A stretch of DNA of 64,000 nt from a bacterium (GTDB lineage: Bacteria; Actinomycetota; Acidimicrobiia; Spongiisociales; ZC4RG35), in assembly GCA_028824015.1 (NCBI GenBank), contig JAPPFC010000046.1, forward strand, positions 33,559 through 97,558, in the 5' to 3' direction. Below the pieces are notes generated by a model that worked only from the letters and a program-made list of their open reading frames with translations, was not told where the DNA came from and searched no databases. Below are positions 51,476-60,182 of this stretch, one piece after another (the first letter of the stretch is position 1; each line of letters begins with the position of its first letter). The translations under genes and the position numbers were made by a program.

Positions 51476-52012
51476 TCACAACTTGGCGGCGATCTTTTCC
51501 ACGGTGTTCCAGTTGCGGGCTGTGGCGACCACTCCCAGCCGTTTCTCGAGGTAGGCATAGGAGAGGGTCATCCGCGCCAGGCCGTCGGGAGACCAGATGT
51601 ATGCCTCCGAACCCTCGATGGCGATTGCCTCGGGACGGTGGTCCTCACCCAGGATCTCGGTCACCAGGTCGGGCTTGGGCTCCTCAGCCAGAAAGTTCAC
51701 CAGGTAGCGGGAAGGGTTGGTGACGACTTCCCCCAACGGATCGCGCCTGAGCACCGCCCGAACCTGGTCCGCGGTCCTTGCCATGCAGCGCACGTTCACA
51801 TCGAACCCTTCGCTGAGGAGGCGCTCCATGGCGCCGGCTACCTGGTGGGGGTCCCTGGACCGGGCGGTGACGATTATGTTCCCGCTCTGCAGAACGGTGG
51901 CCACGTCGGCGTAGCCCTCGTCGGCCAACATGGACCTGAGTTGCGCCATGGGTACCCGGTTGCCCCTCCCGACGTTGATGCCCCGGGGCAGCACGAGATA
52001 GCGTTCGGTCAT
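51476..52012 (-). CDS. DUF1697 family protein
   Basis: A 178-residue protein of DUF1697. The opening YLVLPRGINVGRGNRVPMAQLRSMLADEGYADVATVLQSGNIIVTA is typical (RGINVGG and SGN motifs). It ends ATARNWNTVEKI, the family's conserved TxRNWxT. Its function is unknown. It is the only minus-strand gene in the housekeeping block, inserted between the NUDIX gene and xerD. The 76 bp upstream to the divergent recombinase gene leave room for two promoters. Confidence 0.88.
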   Translation of the reverse strand: MTERYLVLPRGINVGRGNRVPMAQLRSMLADEGYADVATVLQSGNIIVTARSRDPHQVAGAMERLLSEGFDVNVRCMARTADQVRAVLRRDPLGEVVTNPSRYLVNFLAEEPKPDLVTEILGEDHRPEAIAIEGSEAYIWSPDGLARMTLSYAYLEKRLGVVATARNWNTVEKIAAKL

Positions 52013-52088
52013 TCCATTTCATAATCTAGGACGGCCGGGATGGCCTTAATCCTGGCCCAAGGGCGCCCCGGGCCCAATAATCAGGCGT

Positions 52089-52970
52089 ATGGCCGAAGAC
52101 GCCCGCACCGCATTGGAGAACTACCTGGCCTCCCTGGCCTACGAGCGAGGCCTGGCAGACAACACCGTCATGGCCTATCGGAGGGATCTTCGTCAGTACC
52201 TGCAGTTTGTCGGGGAGGATCCGGTCAGAGCCGGTGCGGTGGGCGCCTTTCTGGAGTGGCTGGCGGAACTGGGCCTTTCACCGGAATCGGTGGCCCGGAA
52301 GCTGGCGGCGGTGAAGGGCTTCCACCGTTTCTTGTGCGAAGAGGAGAGTGCCCCGACCGACCCCACGGTCGGGATCGCGCCTCCCAAGCGGCGGGCGCGC
52401 CTTCCCAAGGCCTTGACCACCGAGGAGGTGTTCGCCCTGCTGGCAACGCCGGCGGAGGACACGGTGGCGGGAAGGCGCGACTCGGCTCTCCTGGAGTTTC
52501 TGTACAGCACGGGCTGTCGAGTGAGCGAAGCGGTGGGTCTCGACCTGGGACGGCTTGACATCGAGGAGGGGACCGCCCTGGTCACCGGCAAGGGATCACG
52601 GCAGCGAATCACCCTGCTGGGAGGGGCCGCTCGCTTGGCGGTACGCAACTGGCTCCTCGACCGCTTGGAACTGGCCAAGGGACGGACCGATGCGGTTTTC
52701 CTGAATCTGCGGGGCACCCGCCTCAGCAGGAACGGCGCCTGGGGGATAGTGAAGAAGGCTGCGACCTTGGCCGGGCTGGCTGCCGACCGGGTCTCTCCTC
52801 ATGTCTTGCGGCACTCGGCGGCCACCCATATGGTGGAGGGTGGGGCGGATCTGCGGGCCGTGCAGGAGATCCTCGGGCACGCTAGCCTCTCTACCACCGA
52901 AGTTTATACCCGTATTTCCCCTGGGTATCTGCACGAGGTTTACCTACTATCTCACCCTAGAAGCCGATGA
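52089..52970 (+). CDS. xerD: Tyrosine site-specific recombinase XerD-like
   Basis: A 293-residue recombinase. The SAM-like N-terminal DNA-binding domain covers residues 1-90; the catalytic domain has Arg in TGCRVSEAVGLDL, Lys in TGKGSRQR, HxxR in LRHSAATHM, the following H in LGHASL, and the nucleophilic Tyr in TTEVYTRIS. It matches XerD in size and is the counterpart of M. tuberculosis Rv1701 in this gene order, so chromosome-dimer resolution is more likely than phage integration. The DksA-like gene overlaps its stop (ATGA). Confidence 0.92.
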   Translation: MAEDARTALENYLASLAYERGLADNTVMAYRRDLRQYLQFVGEDPVRAGAVGAFLEWLAELGLSPESVARKLAAVKGFHRFLCEEESAPTDPTVGIAPPKRRARLPKALTTEEVFALLATPAEDTVAGRRDSALLEFLYSTGCRVSEAVGLDLGRLDIEEGTALVTGKGSRQRITLLGGAARLAVRNWLLDRLELAKGRTDAVFLNLRGTRLSRNGAWGIVKKAATLAGLAADRVSPHVLRHSAATHMVEGGADLRAVQEILGHASLSTTEVYTRISPGYLHEVYLLSHPRSR

Positions 52971-53317
52971 ACGATATTGATTTCACCCAGGCCAAGGCAG
53001 AATTGATCTCCCACCGCCACGGACTGGTGCGCCAACTCAACGAATTGGGCGCAACCGAGGCCGGGGAGTTACGACGCGGGCTGAACCAGGGCGACGGATT
53101 CTCCGACGCCCCGGCCGTAACCGCGGAGCGCACCGAGCGGCTCGGAGTCATCCTGACGCTGAAGAAGCGTCTCGACTCGGTGGACCGCGCCTTGTCGCGG
53201 GTGGAGACGGGCGAGTACGGGTTCTGCATGCTGTGCGGGAAGCAGATCGGCGCCGCACGCCTGGAGTTCCTTCCCGAATCGGTCTATTGCGTTTCCTGCA
53301 AGTCGACCCGGGACTGA
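52967..53317 (+). CDS. DksA/TraR-family C4 zinc finger protein
   Basis: A 116-residue protein. An N-terminal coiled-coil (about 1-75) precedes a C4 zinc finger: CMLCGKQIGAARLEFLPESVYCVSC. This is the DksA/TraR family, which binds the RNA polymerase secondary channel; the acidic tip residues of DksA are not evident, so direct ppGpp-like regulation is uncertain. The ATG overlaps the recombinase stop. It is likely a small regulator in the same transcript. Confidence 0.88.
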   Translation: MNDIDFTQAKAELISHRHGLVRQLNELGATEAGELRRGLNQGDGFSDAPAVTAERTERLGVILTLKKRLDSVDRALSRVETGEYGFCMLCGKQIGAARLEFLPESVYCVSCKSTRD

Positions 53318-53323
53318 GGGTCA

Positions 53324-53806
53324 TTGCCGGGCACCTGGGGGCATCTGTTCAAGCGATATCGGGAAGGGATTCTCTCGTCTCCGCTCGACCCGGCCGAATG
53401 GGATTGGGTCGAGAGCTTCCTGGCCGACCCCGAGCGGTCTGCGTTCCGCGAACAGCCCACCGCCGATCAGCGGCACGGGTACCGGGCCGCCCGTGTTGCG
53501 GAAGCCATCCTGGGGGCCCACCGGAGTGGGATCCGCGCCGCACTGCTTCATGACATCGGCAAGCGTCATGCGCGCCTGGGACTGGTGGGCAGGGCGCTGG
53601 TCTCGGTCGCCATCCGCCTGAGGGTCCCGCTGTGGGAGCGGGCCCGCATTTACCGGGATCACGGTCCGGTGGGGTCCGAGGAACTGTCTGGATGGGGAGC
53701 CGAGCCCCTGGTGGTGGAGTTCGCCCGCAGCCACCACGGCGCCCGGCCTCCCAGCATCGAAGAAGCGGTATGGGAAGCGCTGTGCGAAACCGATAAACCT
53801 CATTAA
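53324..53806 (+). CDS. HD-domain phosphohydrolase-like protein
   Basis: A 160-residue protein with a compact HD domain: H in DQRHGYRAA near 51, the HD pair in AALLHDIGKRHAR near 79-80, and later His/Asp residues (YRDHGPVG, SHHG). It is typical of small metal-dependent phosphohydrolases with an unknown nucleotide substrate. The start is placed at TTG 53324, close after GAGGG; no ATG lies near. It is between the DksA-like gene and scpA. Confidence 0.75.
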   Translation: MPGTWGHLFKRYREGILSSPLDPAEWDWVESFLADPERSAFREQPTADQRHGYRAARVAEAILGAHRSGIRAALLHDIGKRHARLGLVGRALVSVAIRLRVPLWERARIYRDHGPVGSEELSGWGAEPLVVEFARSHHGARPPSIEEAVWEALCETDKPH

Positions 53807-53838
53807 AGGGCCGGTCTACCGATAGCATCCCGGCTGAG

Positions 53839-54588
53839 GTGACTTCCAGATACCAGATCCACACGGAGGCCTACGAGGGTCCTTTAGACCTCTTCTATGA
53901 CTTGGTCGTGTCGGACCGGATCGACCCCGCCGCCTTGAGCCTGGCGCGGCTGGTGGAGGGCTTCCTGGCGGAGATTTCCGACGGAAGTTCGGTGGACCTG
54001 GAGCACGTCAGCGAATTCCTTCTGGTGCTGGCGCTGCTATGTCGGCTGAAAGCGCGGCGGGTACTGGGAACGGGTCTCGACCCGGGATCCGAGGATCTTC
54101 CGGAGAATCCGGACCGCGACCTGTGGTTCCAACTGGCCCGCCTGACCTTTGAGGAGGCGACGGAGGAGTTGGTTGCCCGTCTGAGGGAACGGGCCGGCTT
54201 CAAGCCCCGGGAGGCGGGTCCCGACTGGTCGAAGGTGGACTCGGCGCCGGAGTTGGCGTTCCGTCTCGACCCGGGGGACCTGGCCCGGGTGGCCACCCAC
54301 ATAATGTCGCGGGTCTCGGCCATCCCCGATCTGGATCACCTGGCCCTGGATGTCCCGGATCCCGAGCAGGTGAAGGCGGAGTTGTGGCGCCTGATAGGGG
54401 AGGTGCGCGAGACTTCCTTTCAGAGCCTGGCCAGCGGTTGCGGGGACCGGATCGAGATGGCCGCCTGGTTCATGGGACTTCTGGAGTTGGCCCGGGAAGG
54501 TAGGGTGAGCCTCTCCCAGCCCACGCCGGCAGGCAGGATCCTTGTTCAGCGGGGTCCGGTTGCCGGTACGTTGGTGGGCCGGGTGTGA
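53839..54588 (+). CDS. scpA: Segregation and condensation protein ScpA
   Basis: A 249-residue kleisin subunit of the SMC-ScpAB condensin. It opens with the signature YEGPLDLFYDLV. An N-terminal helical SMC-neck binding region is followed by LLCRLKARRVLG. A C-terminal winged helix starts near WFMGLLELAREGRVSLSQ. The start is GTG 53839. scpB follows immediately, as in M. tuberculosis Rv1709-Rv1710. Confidence 0.93.
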   Translation: MTSRYQIHTEAYEGPLDLFYDLVVSDRIDPAALSLARLVEGFLAEISDGSSVDLEHVSEFLLVLALLCRLKARRVLGTGLDPGSEDLPENPDRDLWFQLARLTFEEATEELVARLRERAGFKPREAGPDWSKVDSAPELAFRLDPGDLARVATHIMSRVSAIPDLDHLALDVPDPEQVKAELWRLIGEVRETSFQSLASGCGDRIEMAAWFMGLLELAREGRVSLSQPTPAGRILVQRGPVAGTLVGRV

Positions 54589-55148
54589 TGGAGATGACGA
54601 CTGCCGCGGCGTTGGAGGCCATTCTGTTCGTGGCGGAAGCCCCCGTTTCCCCCAAACGGCTGTGCGAGGTGCTGGGGATCGAACCGCCCGAACTGGATCG
54701 GGAGATCGAGGCTCTCTCGGTTCGGCTCGAATCGCCCGAAAGGGGTCTGGCCCTGGAACGGGTGGCGGGCGGATGGCGTCTCTACACCCGTCCCGAACTC
54801 TCCGGGTTCGTGGAGAGTTTCGTGAGCCGAGGGTCGATCAACCGGCTCTCTCCGGCCTCACAGGAGGTGTTGGCGGTGATCACCTATCGACAACCCGTGT
54901 CGAGGAACCAGATAAGCGAGATCCGCGGGGTGGATTCCTCATCTTCGTTGCGGACCCTGGAGAGAATGGGCCTGGTGGAGGTGACCGGGTGCCTGTCGGT
55001 CCCCGGCTATCCCGCCCTGTACGGGACCACCGAGCTGTTGTTGGAGAAGCTCGGCCTGGACAGCCTCGAGGAGTTGCCTCCGCTCTCTGAGCGGGTTCCC
55101 TCCCCGGAGGTGATGGATGGCCTTGCCACCCGAACGTTCGTCTCCTGA
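54588..55148 (+). CDS. scpB: Segregation and condensation protein ScpB
   Basis: A 186-residue subunit of the condensin complex made of two winged helices: ALEAILFVAEAPVSPKRLCEVLG at the start and INRLSPASQEVLAVITYRQPVSRNQISEIRGVDSSSSLRTLERMGLVE, the family's most conserved stretch. The ATG at 54588 overlaps the scpA stop (TGATG); GTG 54585 is an alternative. The 3' end overlaps the pseudouridine synthase gene by 32 bases. Confidence 0.93.
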   Translation: MEMTTAAALEAILFVAEAPVSPKRLCEVLGIEPPELDREIEALSVRLESPERGLALERVAGGWRLYTRPELSGFVESFVSRGSINRLSPASQEVLAVITYRQPVSRNQISEIRGVDSSSSLRTLERMGLVEVTGCLSVPGYPALYGTTELLLEKLGLDSLEELPPLSERVPSPEVMDGLATRTFVS

Positions 55149-55869
55149 GGGACCCGTCCGCCTGCAGAAGGCCATCTCCGCGGCCGGTCTGATGTCCCGG
55201 AGAGCGGCGGAGGCTCTCGTCGTGAAGGGAAGGGTGACCATCGACGGGCGGCCCGCCCGTCTGGGTGACCGGGTGGACCCCGCCAACTCGGTGGTGAGGG
55301 TGGACGGGGCGCAATTGCCGCTGGCCCCGCACCTGGTCACATATCTTCTGAACAAGCCCCAGGGCGTGATCTCCACCACCTCCGATCCCCACGCGGTGGA
55401 GACGGTTGTGGACCTGGTGCCCGACTACCCGCGGGTGTGGCCGGTGGGAAGGCTGGACCGCCGGAGTGAAGGGCTGTTGCTAATGACCAACGACGGGACT
55501 CTCACCAACCTGGTGACCCATCCCCGTTACGGGATTCAGAAAACCTACCGGGTGCTGGTGAGGGGGGTGCCCCGGCCGGCGGTGGTTCGCAGGCTCACCG
55601 AAGGACTGGTCCTGGAGGACGGTCCGGCCAGGGCCCTCCGGGCGCGGCTCGTGGACCGCACGGCCCGGGAGGCGCAGTTGGAGGTGGTGATGGGCGAGGG
55701 GCGGAAGCGGGAGATCCGGCGGATGATGGAGGCTCTGGGCTTTCCGGTGCTGCGGTTGGCGAGGGTGGCGATCGGCCCACTCCGGGATGCGTCGCTCCGG
55801 CCGGGCAGGTGGCGCAGGCTGGCCGGCGGGGAGGTTGCCGCGCTTTACCGGGAGGCGGAGACCGAATAG
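55117..55869 (+). CDS. RsuA/RluB-family rRNA pseudouridine synthase
   Basis: A 250-residue enzyme. An S4 domain (VRLQKAISAAGLMSRRAAEALVVKGRVTIDGR) is followed by the catalytic domain with GRLDRRSEGLLLMTND (catalytic Asp), KTYRVLV and GRKREIRRMMEALGFPVLRLARVAIG. It isomerises a uridine in 23S or 16S rRNA. GGAGG is 6 bases before the ATG. It is the Rv1711 counterpart, following scpB and preceding aroA and cmk. Confidence 0.92.
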   Translation: MALPPERSSPEGPVRLQKAISAAGLMSRRAAEALVVKGRVTIDGRPARLGDRVDPANSVVRVDGAQLPLAPHLVTYLLNKPQGVISTTSDPHAVETVVDLVPDYPRVWPVGRLDRRSEGLLLMTNDGTLTNLVTHPRYGIQKTYRVLVRGVPRPAVVRRLTEGLVLEDGPARALRARLVDRTAREAQLEVVMGEGRKREIRRMMEALGFPVLRLARVAIGPLRDASLRPGRWRRLAGGEVAALYREAETE

Positions 55870-55880
55870 TCTCGGCGCTC

Positions 55881-57158
55881 ATGGCAGGCGAATTTCCCCC
55901 GGTGATGGAGATAGCGGCCCGTAGCCGGCCGGTCCGGGCGGTTGTGCGCCCGCCGGGTTCGAAGAGCATCACCAACCGGGCGCTGGTTGTGGCGGCTCTG
56001 GCCGGAGGGGGCGTCAGCCGCTTGGGGGGACCACTGGAAGCCGACGACACCGATGTGATGCGAAACGGGTTGCGTCGTCTGGGGGTGTTGATCGACGACG
56101 CCGACGATCCCTGGCTGGTGCTGGGAACCGGAGGCGAGATCTCGACCCCCGAGGGGGTGTTGGACGTGGGAGCCTCGGGTACCACCGCCCGCTTTCTGAC
56201 CGCGGTGGCCGCCCTCTGTCCGGGTGAGGTGACCATCGACGGCACCGAGCGGATGCGGGAACGTCCCATCGGCGACCTGGCCTCCGCCCTGGGCGAGGCG
56301 GGAGTGGAGGTCAGGACCCGCGGCGGGTTCCTGCCCATGCAGGTGGGAGGGGGAGGCTTGGCGGGCGGGGAGATCACCGTGGATGTCTCCCGGTCCTCCC
56401 AGTTTCTCTCCGCTCTGCTGATGGCTTCCCCCATGGCCCGGGGAGAGACGGTCATCCGCCCCCGCGGCGCGTTGGTGTCCGCTCCCTATGTGCAGACCAC
56501 CCTGGAGGTGATGAGGGCCTTCGGGGCGTCGGTGGAGGTGGACGGCGGGGCCTATCGGGTGAGACCGCACGGGTACCGGTCGTCGGCCTTCGAGGTGGAG
56601 GCGGATGCCTCCGCGGCGGTATATCCGATGGCGGCGGCGGCCATCACCGGGGGAGTGGTGGGAATCGAGGGTCTTTCCGCCGGATCAACCCAGGCCGACA
56701 TGGGGATGCTGGAGGTGTTGGAGGAGATGGGGTGCTCGGTTCGCCGGCAGGGAGCCCGGTTGGTGGTGGAGGGTCCGCCCGGCGGCGCCCTTCGGGCAGT
56801 GGACCGGGACATGGGCCGCATGCCCGATGCGGCGCTGGGTCTCTCGGTGATGTGCCTGTTCGCCGAGGCGCCGAGTCGGCTGCGGGGGCTGGGCACGTTG
56901 CGGGTGAAGGAGACCGACCGGTTGGCGGCCCTCGCCACCGAGATCACCAGGGCCGGCGCGGAGGCGGTTGTGGAGGGAGACGATCTGTTGATCCGTCCCG
57001 GCCTGCTTCGTCCCGCCCGGTTCCGCACCTACGACGATCACCGGATGGCCATGTCGTTCGCTCTGGTGGGGCTCCGCCAGGAGGGAGTGGAGATCTCAGA
57101 CCCCGGGTGTGTCACCAAGACCTGGCCCGGTTTCTTCACCATGCTGGAGAGGCTGTGA
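55881..57158 (+). CDS. aroA: 3-phosphoshikimate 1-carboxyvinyltransferase (EPSP synthase)
   Basis: A 425-residue EPSP synthase of the shikimate pathway. PPGSKSITNRALV is the N-terminal substrate loop. The DVGASGTTARFL, RPIGDLASAL and SRSSQFLSALLMA motifs are in order; KETDRLAALATE and YDDHRMAMSFALVGL form the C-terminal active-site half. The start is ATG 55881, 11 bp after the pseudouridine synthase stop. cmk overlaps its stop (GTGA), a common arrangement. Confidence 0.95.
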   Translation: MAGEFPPVMEIAARSRPVRAVVRPPGSKSITNRALVVAALAGGGVSRLGGPLEADDTDVMRNGLRRLGVLIDDADDPWLVLGTGGEISTPEGVLDVGASGTTARFLTAVAALCPGEVTIDGTERMRERPIGDLASALGEAGVEVRTRGGFLPMQVGGGGLAGGEITVDVSRSSQFLSALLMASPMARGETVIRPRGALVSAPYVQTTLEVMRAFGASVEVDGGAYRVRPHGYRSSAFEVEADASAAVYPMAAAAITGGVVGIEGLSAGSTQADMGMLEVLEEMGCSVRRQGARLVVEGPPGGALRAVDRDMGRMPDAALGLSVMCLFAEAPSRLRGLGTLRVKETDRLAALATEITRAGAEAVVEGDDLLIRPGLLRPARFRTYDDHRMAMSFALVGLRQEGVEISDPGCVTKTWPGFFTMLERL

Positions 57159-57835
57159 GCACGGGGGCGGACCGGTCGTGGGGTGTGATAGCCATAGACG
57201 GTCCGGCGGCTTCGGGGAAGACCACCCTGGCCCGGCGGTTGGCAGAGGAACTCGGGTTGGCCTGGCTTGACACAGGGGCGTTCTACCGGGCGGCCGCGCT
57301 GGCGGTCCTGCGGGCGGGGGCGGACTTCGGTGACGAGGAGGGGGCGGTGGAGGTGGTACGGCCGAGGGTGATCTCCCAGGAGGGAGGCCGGACCCTCCTG
57401 GACGGCGAGGACGTGGAGACCGAGATCAGGACCCCTCGGGTGACGGAAGCAGCCAGTTTGGTGGCGGTGCTCCCCGGTGTGCGCAGGATAATGGTGCGGA
57501 TGCAGCGGCGCTGGGTGGAGGAAAGAGGCGGGTCGGCGGTGGTGGAGGGCCGTGACATCGGATCGGTGGTGTTTCCCGACGCGCCGGTAAAGGTCTTTCT
57601 GACCGCCGACTCCGACGAGCGGGCTCGCCGGCGGCTGGCCGAGTTGGGTGACGCCCCCGAGGCGTCCGCAGTGCGGGAGAGCCTCAGTCGTCGGGATCGA
57701 ACGGACGCCACCAGGACGGCCTCTCCCATGCGGCGGATGCCCGATGCGGTGGAGATAAACACCACGACTCTCAGCCCCGATGAGGCGGCGGGGCGGGTCC
57801 TGGCCTTGGTCCGGGCCGCTCGGGCGGCCGAATGA
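57155..57835 (+). CDS. cmk: Cytidylate kinase
   Basis: A 226-residue kinase phosphorylating CMP and dCMP. IDGPAASGKTTLARRLAEEL is the P-loop, LDTGAFYRAAAL the NMP-binding region, VVEGRDIGSVVFPDA the conserved acceptor segment, and SRRDRTDATRTASPM the lid. GGAGAGG precedes the GTG, which overlaps the aroA stop. Confidence 0.95.
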   Translation: MSTGADRSWGVIAIDGPAASGKTTLARRLAEELGLAWLDTGAFYRAAALAVLRAGADFGDEEGAVEVVRPRVISQEGGRTLLDGEDVETEIRTPRVTEAASLVAVLPGVRRIMVRMQRRWVEERGGSAVVEGRDIGSVVFPDAPVKVFLTADSDERARRRLAELGDAPEASAVRESLSRRDRTDATRTASPMRRMPDAVEINTTTLSPDEAAGRVLALVRAARAAE

Positions 57836-57891
57836 GGGCCACCGAGTTCTGGTGCGGCGCCTCCCGGGGGATCGGGGACGGGAGACCGTGA
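57832..57891 (+). CDS. Candidate 19-residue micro-ORF bridging cmk and pyrC
   Basis: ATG at 57832 overlaps the cmk stop (ATGA), and the frame ends at TGA 57889-57891, overlapping the pyrC GTG start (GTGA). The peptide has no known similarity. Its coordinates fit a translational relay across the 52-base gap, but a frame this short can arise by chance. Confidence 0.25.
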   Translation: MRATEFWCGASRGIGDGRP

Positions 57892-58970
57892 GCCTGGTGC
57901 GGATTGTCGGGGCGCTCGATCCTCACGTTCACCTGCGGGGGATGGAGTGGGCGCACAAGGGGGACTTCGCAACCGAGACCGCCGCCGCTCTGGCGGGCGG
58001 GTACACCGCCGTTCTGGATATGCCCAACACTCCTCCTCCTACCACCGACAGCCAGGGTCTGGAACGAAAGCTCGAGGATCTTTCAAAGAACGCCCGCTGC
58101 GACTACGGGGTGTGGCTGGGCGCCCATCCGTCGGGGGTCAGGCCGGAGGCGGAACTGGCCCGGCTGTCCGGGCGGGTGTGCGGTATGAAGCTCTACTGCG
58201 GGCACACCACCGGCGGGTTGACCGTCACCCCGTCGCAGATGGACCGCCAGGTGGCTGCCTGGCCGGGTCCGGGCGTGCTGGGCGCCCACGCCGAGGAGGA
58301 GTCTGTGGGGGTATTCCTGGCGTCATTGGCCCGGCACGGAAAACGGGGGCATCTCTGTCACATCGACACTGCCCGGGCGGTGGCCGAGGTGGCCGAGCAC
58401 AAGAGCCGGGGGACCAAGGTAACCGCCGGGGTCTGTCCCCATCACCTGCTGTTCTGTGACCGGGACCTCCCTTCCCTGGGCCCCAGGGGGATTATGAAGC
58501 CTCCGCTGGGCACTTCCGCTGATCGCGAGGCTCTGTGGGAAGGGATCCGGCGGGGAGTCATAGACGTGGTTGAGTCGGATCACGCTCCCCACACCTGGGA
58601 TGAGAAACTTGGCGTCCCCACGCCTTTCGGGGTGCCGGGGTTGGAGACCACCATTCCCCTTCTGTTCACCGCGGTGAGGGAGGGCCGAATCACTGCTGAC
58701 CGGGCGGTCGAACTGGTGTCGGTCGCTCCCCGCCGCATCTTCGGTCTGGATCCCCGCCCGGCCGGGACCTACACGTTGGTGGATGTTGGGGCTCGGTGGA
58801 CTATCACCCCCGAGACCCTCTACACTTCATGCAGGTGGACACCGTTTTCCGGAATGGAGGTGTCTGGAATGATAAGAAGAGTGGTTATCCGGGGTAGGGT
58901 GGTCTTCGAGGACGGTGAGGTCCTGGCCCCGAAGGGATTCGGGTCGAACCTGTATGACGACGTCTGCTGA
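57888..58970 (+). CDS. pyrC: Dihydroorotase (or close cyclic amidohydrolase)
   Basis: A 360-residue amidohydrolase for the third step of pyrimidine synthesis. Zinc ligands are in LDPHVHLRG, a carboxylated Lys in GMKLYCG, His residues in AHAEEES and LCHIDTA, and the catalytic Asp in ESDHAPHT. The N-terminal strand region normally preceding the HxH motif of class I enzymes is missing: the protein begins about 11 residues before it, while the C-terminal strand (VVIRGRVVFEDGEVL) is kept. GGGAG is just upstream of the GTG. pyrD follows. Confidence 0.85.
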   Translation: MSLVRIVGALDPHVHLRGMEWAHKGDFATETAAALAGGYTAVLDMPNTPPPTTDSQGLERKLEDLSKNARCDYGVWLGAHPSGVRPEAELARLSGRVCGMKLYCGHTTGGLTVTPSQMDRQVAAWPGPGVLGAHAEEESVGVFLASLARHGKRGHLCHIDTARAVAEVAEHKSRGTKVTAGVCPHHLLFCDRDLPSLGPRGIMKPPLGTSADREALWEGIRRGVIDVVESDHAPHTWDEKLGVPTPFGVPGLETTIPLLFTAVREGRITADRAVELVSVAPRRIFGLDPRPAGTYTLVDVGARWTITPETLYTSCRWTPFSGMEVSGMIRRVVIRGRVVFEDGEVLAPKGFGSNLYDDVC

Positions 58971-60069
58971 ACTGTCGGCCGGTGAGGCCACCTATAGGGC
59001 TCTACGCCGGTTCTTGTTCGCTCTCCCGCCTGACGATGCCCACCGGATGGTCATCGGGCGGCTGGCGGCCCTGGACCGCCACCCCGGCCTCTGTGATGCG
59101 GCCGCCCGTTACCGGGAGCGGCGTTCCCTCCTGTCCGGGCGCGTCGGCCGGGTCATCCTCGACTCTCCCCTGATTCTGGCTGCGGGGTTGGTCAAAGGGG
59201 AGGGGTTCCTCACCGAGGACGAGGCCATGAGGGCGGTGGCGAGGGGTCGGAACATCATCCCCGGGTGGCGGTCGGCGGGGGCGCTCCTGGGCCCTGTGGA
59301 GATGGGTACCTTCACCCCACGGCCGAGGCTGGGCAACCCGGGGCAGGTGCTTTGGAGACACACCGAGGCTCAGAGCCTGCTCAACCGGGTGGGTCTGCGA
59401 AACCCGGGAGCGGCTGCGGCTGCGGCTTTTCTGGGTGAGCGTTCGGAGGATCTTCCCGAGGTCTACGGGATCAGCATCGCCTCGGATCCGGATCAGGCCG
59501 ATCCCGCCCGTCGCGTGGAGGAGGCGGCGGAGGCGGTGCGCTACTTTGCAGAGGCCGGCGTTCGTCCCTCTTGGACGACGGTGAACGTGAGCTGTCCCAA
59601 TGTGGACCAGGGGTATGACCTCGAGAATCTGCCCGACGAGGTGGCCGATCTTTGCCGGGCGGTGCGGGGGGAGCTTTGGGGGGCGAGTCCCCTGTGGGTG
59701 AAGGTGGCCCCGGATGTGGGCCGGGGCCGGTACGGTTCGATCGCCCAGGCGGCGGTGGAGGGGGGAGCAGAGGCCATAGTGGCCACCAACACCGCGCCGG
59801 GGCGACTCTCGGGCACCGAGATAGGGGTGGGGGTGGGGGGAGCCTCCCTTCACAGCCTGGCTTTGGAGGTGGTGGAGGAGTTGGACTCGTTCCGTACCGA
59901 GTCGGGAGTGGAATTCGAGATCGTCGGCTGCGGGGGAGTGCTGGACGGTCAGAGTTATCGCGATTTTCTCGATCGGGGGGCGGCGGCAGTCCAGTACTGG
60001 AGCGCTCTGGTGTTCCGCGGCCCGACCGCTCCGGCGCTGATCCTGGCGGAGTCGGAAGAGATTACGTGA
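58954..60069 (+). CDS. pyrD: Dihydroorotate dehydrogenase (class 2, quinone-dependent type)
   Basis: A 371-residue flavoenzyme oxidising dihydroorotate to orotate. An N-terminal helical segment (YRALRRFLFALPPDDAHRMVI) is the membrane-associating part of class 2 enzymes. The NRVGLRNPG loop, VNVSCPN (Ser as catalytic base, the class 2 residue) and VKVAPDV are present. GLVKGEG replaces the usual GFDKN near residue 80, a departure in the FMN region. It overlaps pyrC by 17 bases. Confidence 0.88.
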   Translation: MTTSAELSAGEATYRALRRFLFALPPDDAHRMVIGRLAALDRHPGLCDAAARYRERRSLLSGRVGRVILDSPLILAAGLVKGEGFLTEDEAMRAVARGRNIIPGWRSAGALLGPVEMGTFTPRPRLGNPGQVLWRHTEAQSLLNRVGLRNPGAAAAAAFLGERSEDLPEVYGISIASDPDQADPARRVEEAAEAVRYFAEAGVRPSWTTVNVSCPNVDQGYDLENLPDEVADLCRAVRGELWGASPLWVKVAPDVGRGRYGSIAQAAVEGGAEAIVATNTAPGRLSGTEIGVGVGGASLHSLALEVVEELDSFRTESGVEFEIVGCGGVLDGQSYRDFLDRGAAAVQYWSALVFRGPTAPALILAESEEIT

Positions 60070-60182
60070 CGGCGGTCCGGTCGGCCGCGGGCGGTCTGCG
60101 GGAGGACGGGGTCTCCCTCCGGGCGCCTGGGGGCGCGCGGCGGTGGTGGCCCGAGGCTCACCACCGGGCTCCTGGGTCTTAG
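60066..60182 (+). CDS. Candidate 38-residue micro-ORF filling the pyrD-pyrF gap
   Basis: GTG at 60066 overlaps the pyrD stop (GTGA), and the frame stays open to TAG 60180-60182, immediately before the pyrF ATG (TAGATG). The basic, Gly/Arg-rich peptide (LRAPGGARRWWPEAHHRAPG) is unrecognised. The exact fit to the gap suggests coupled translation, but an open frame of this length is not unlikely in GC-rich DNA. Confidence 0.3.
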   Translation: MTAVRSAAGGLREDGVSLRAPGGARRWWPEAHHRAPGS

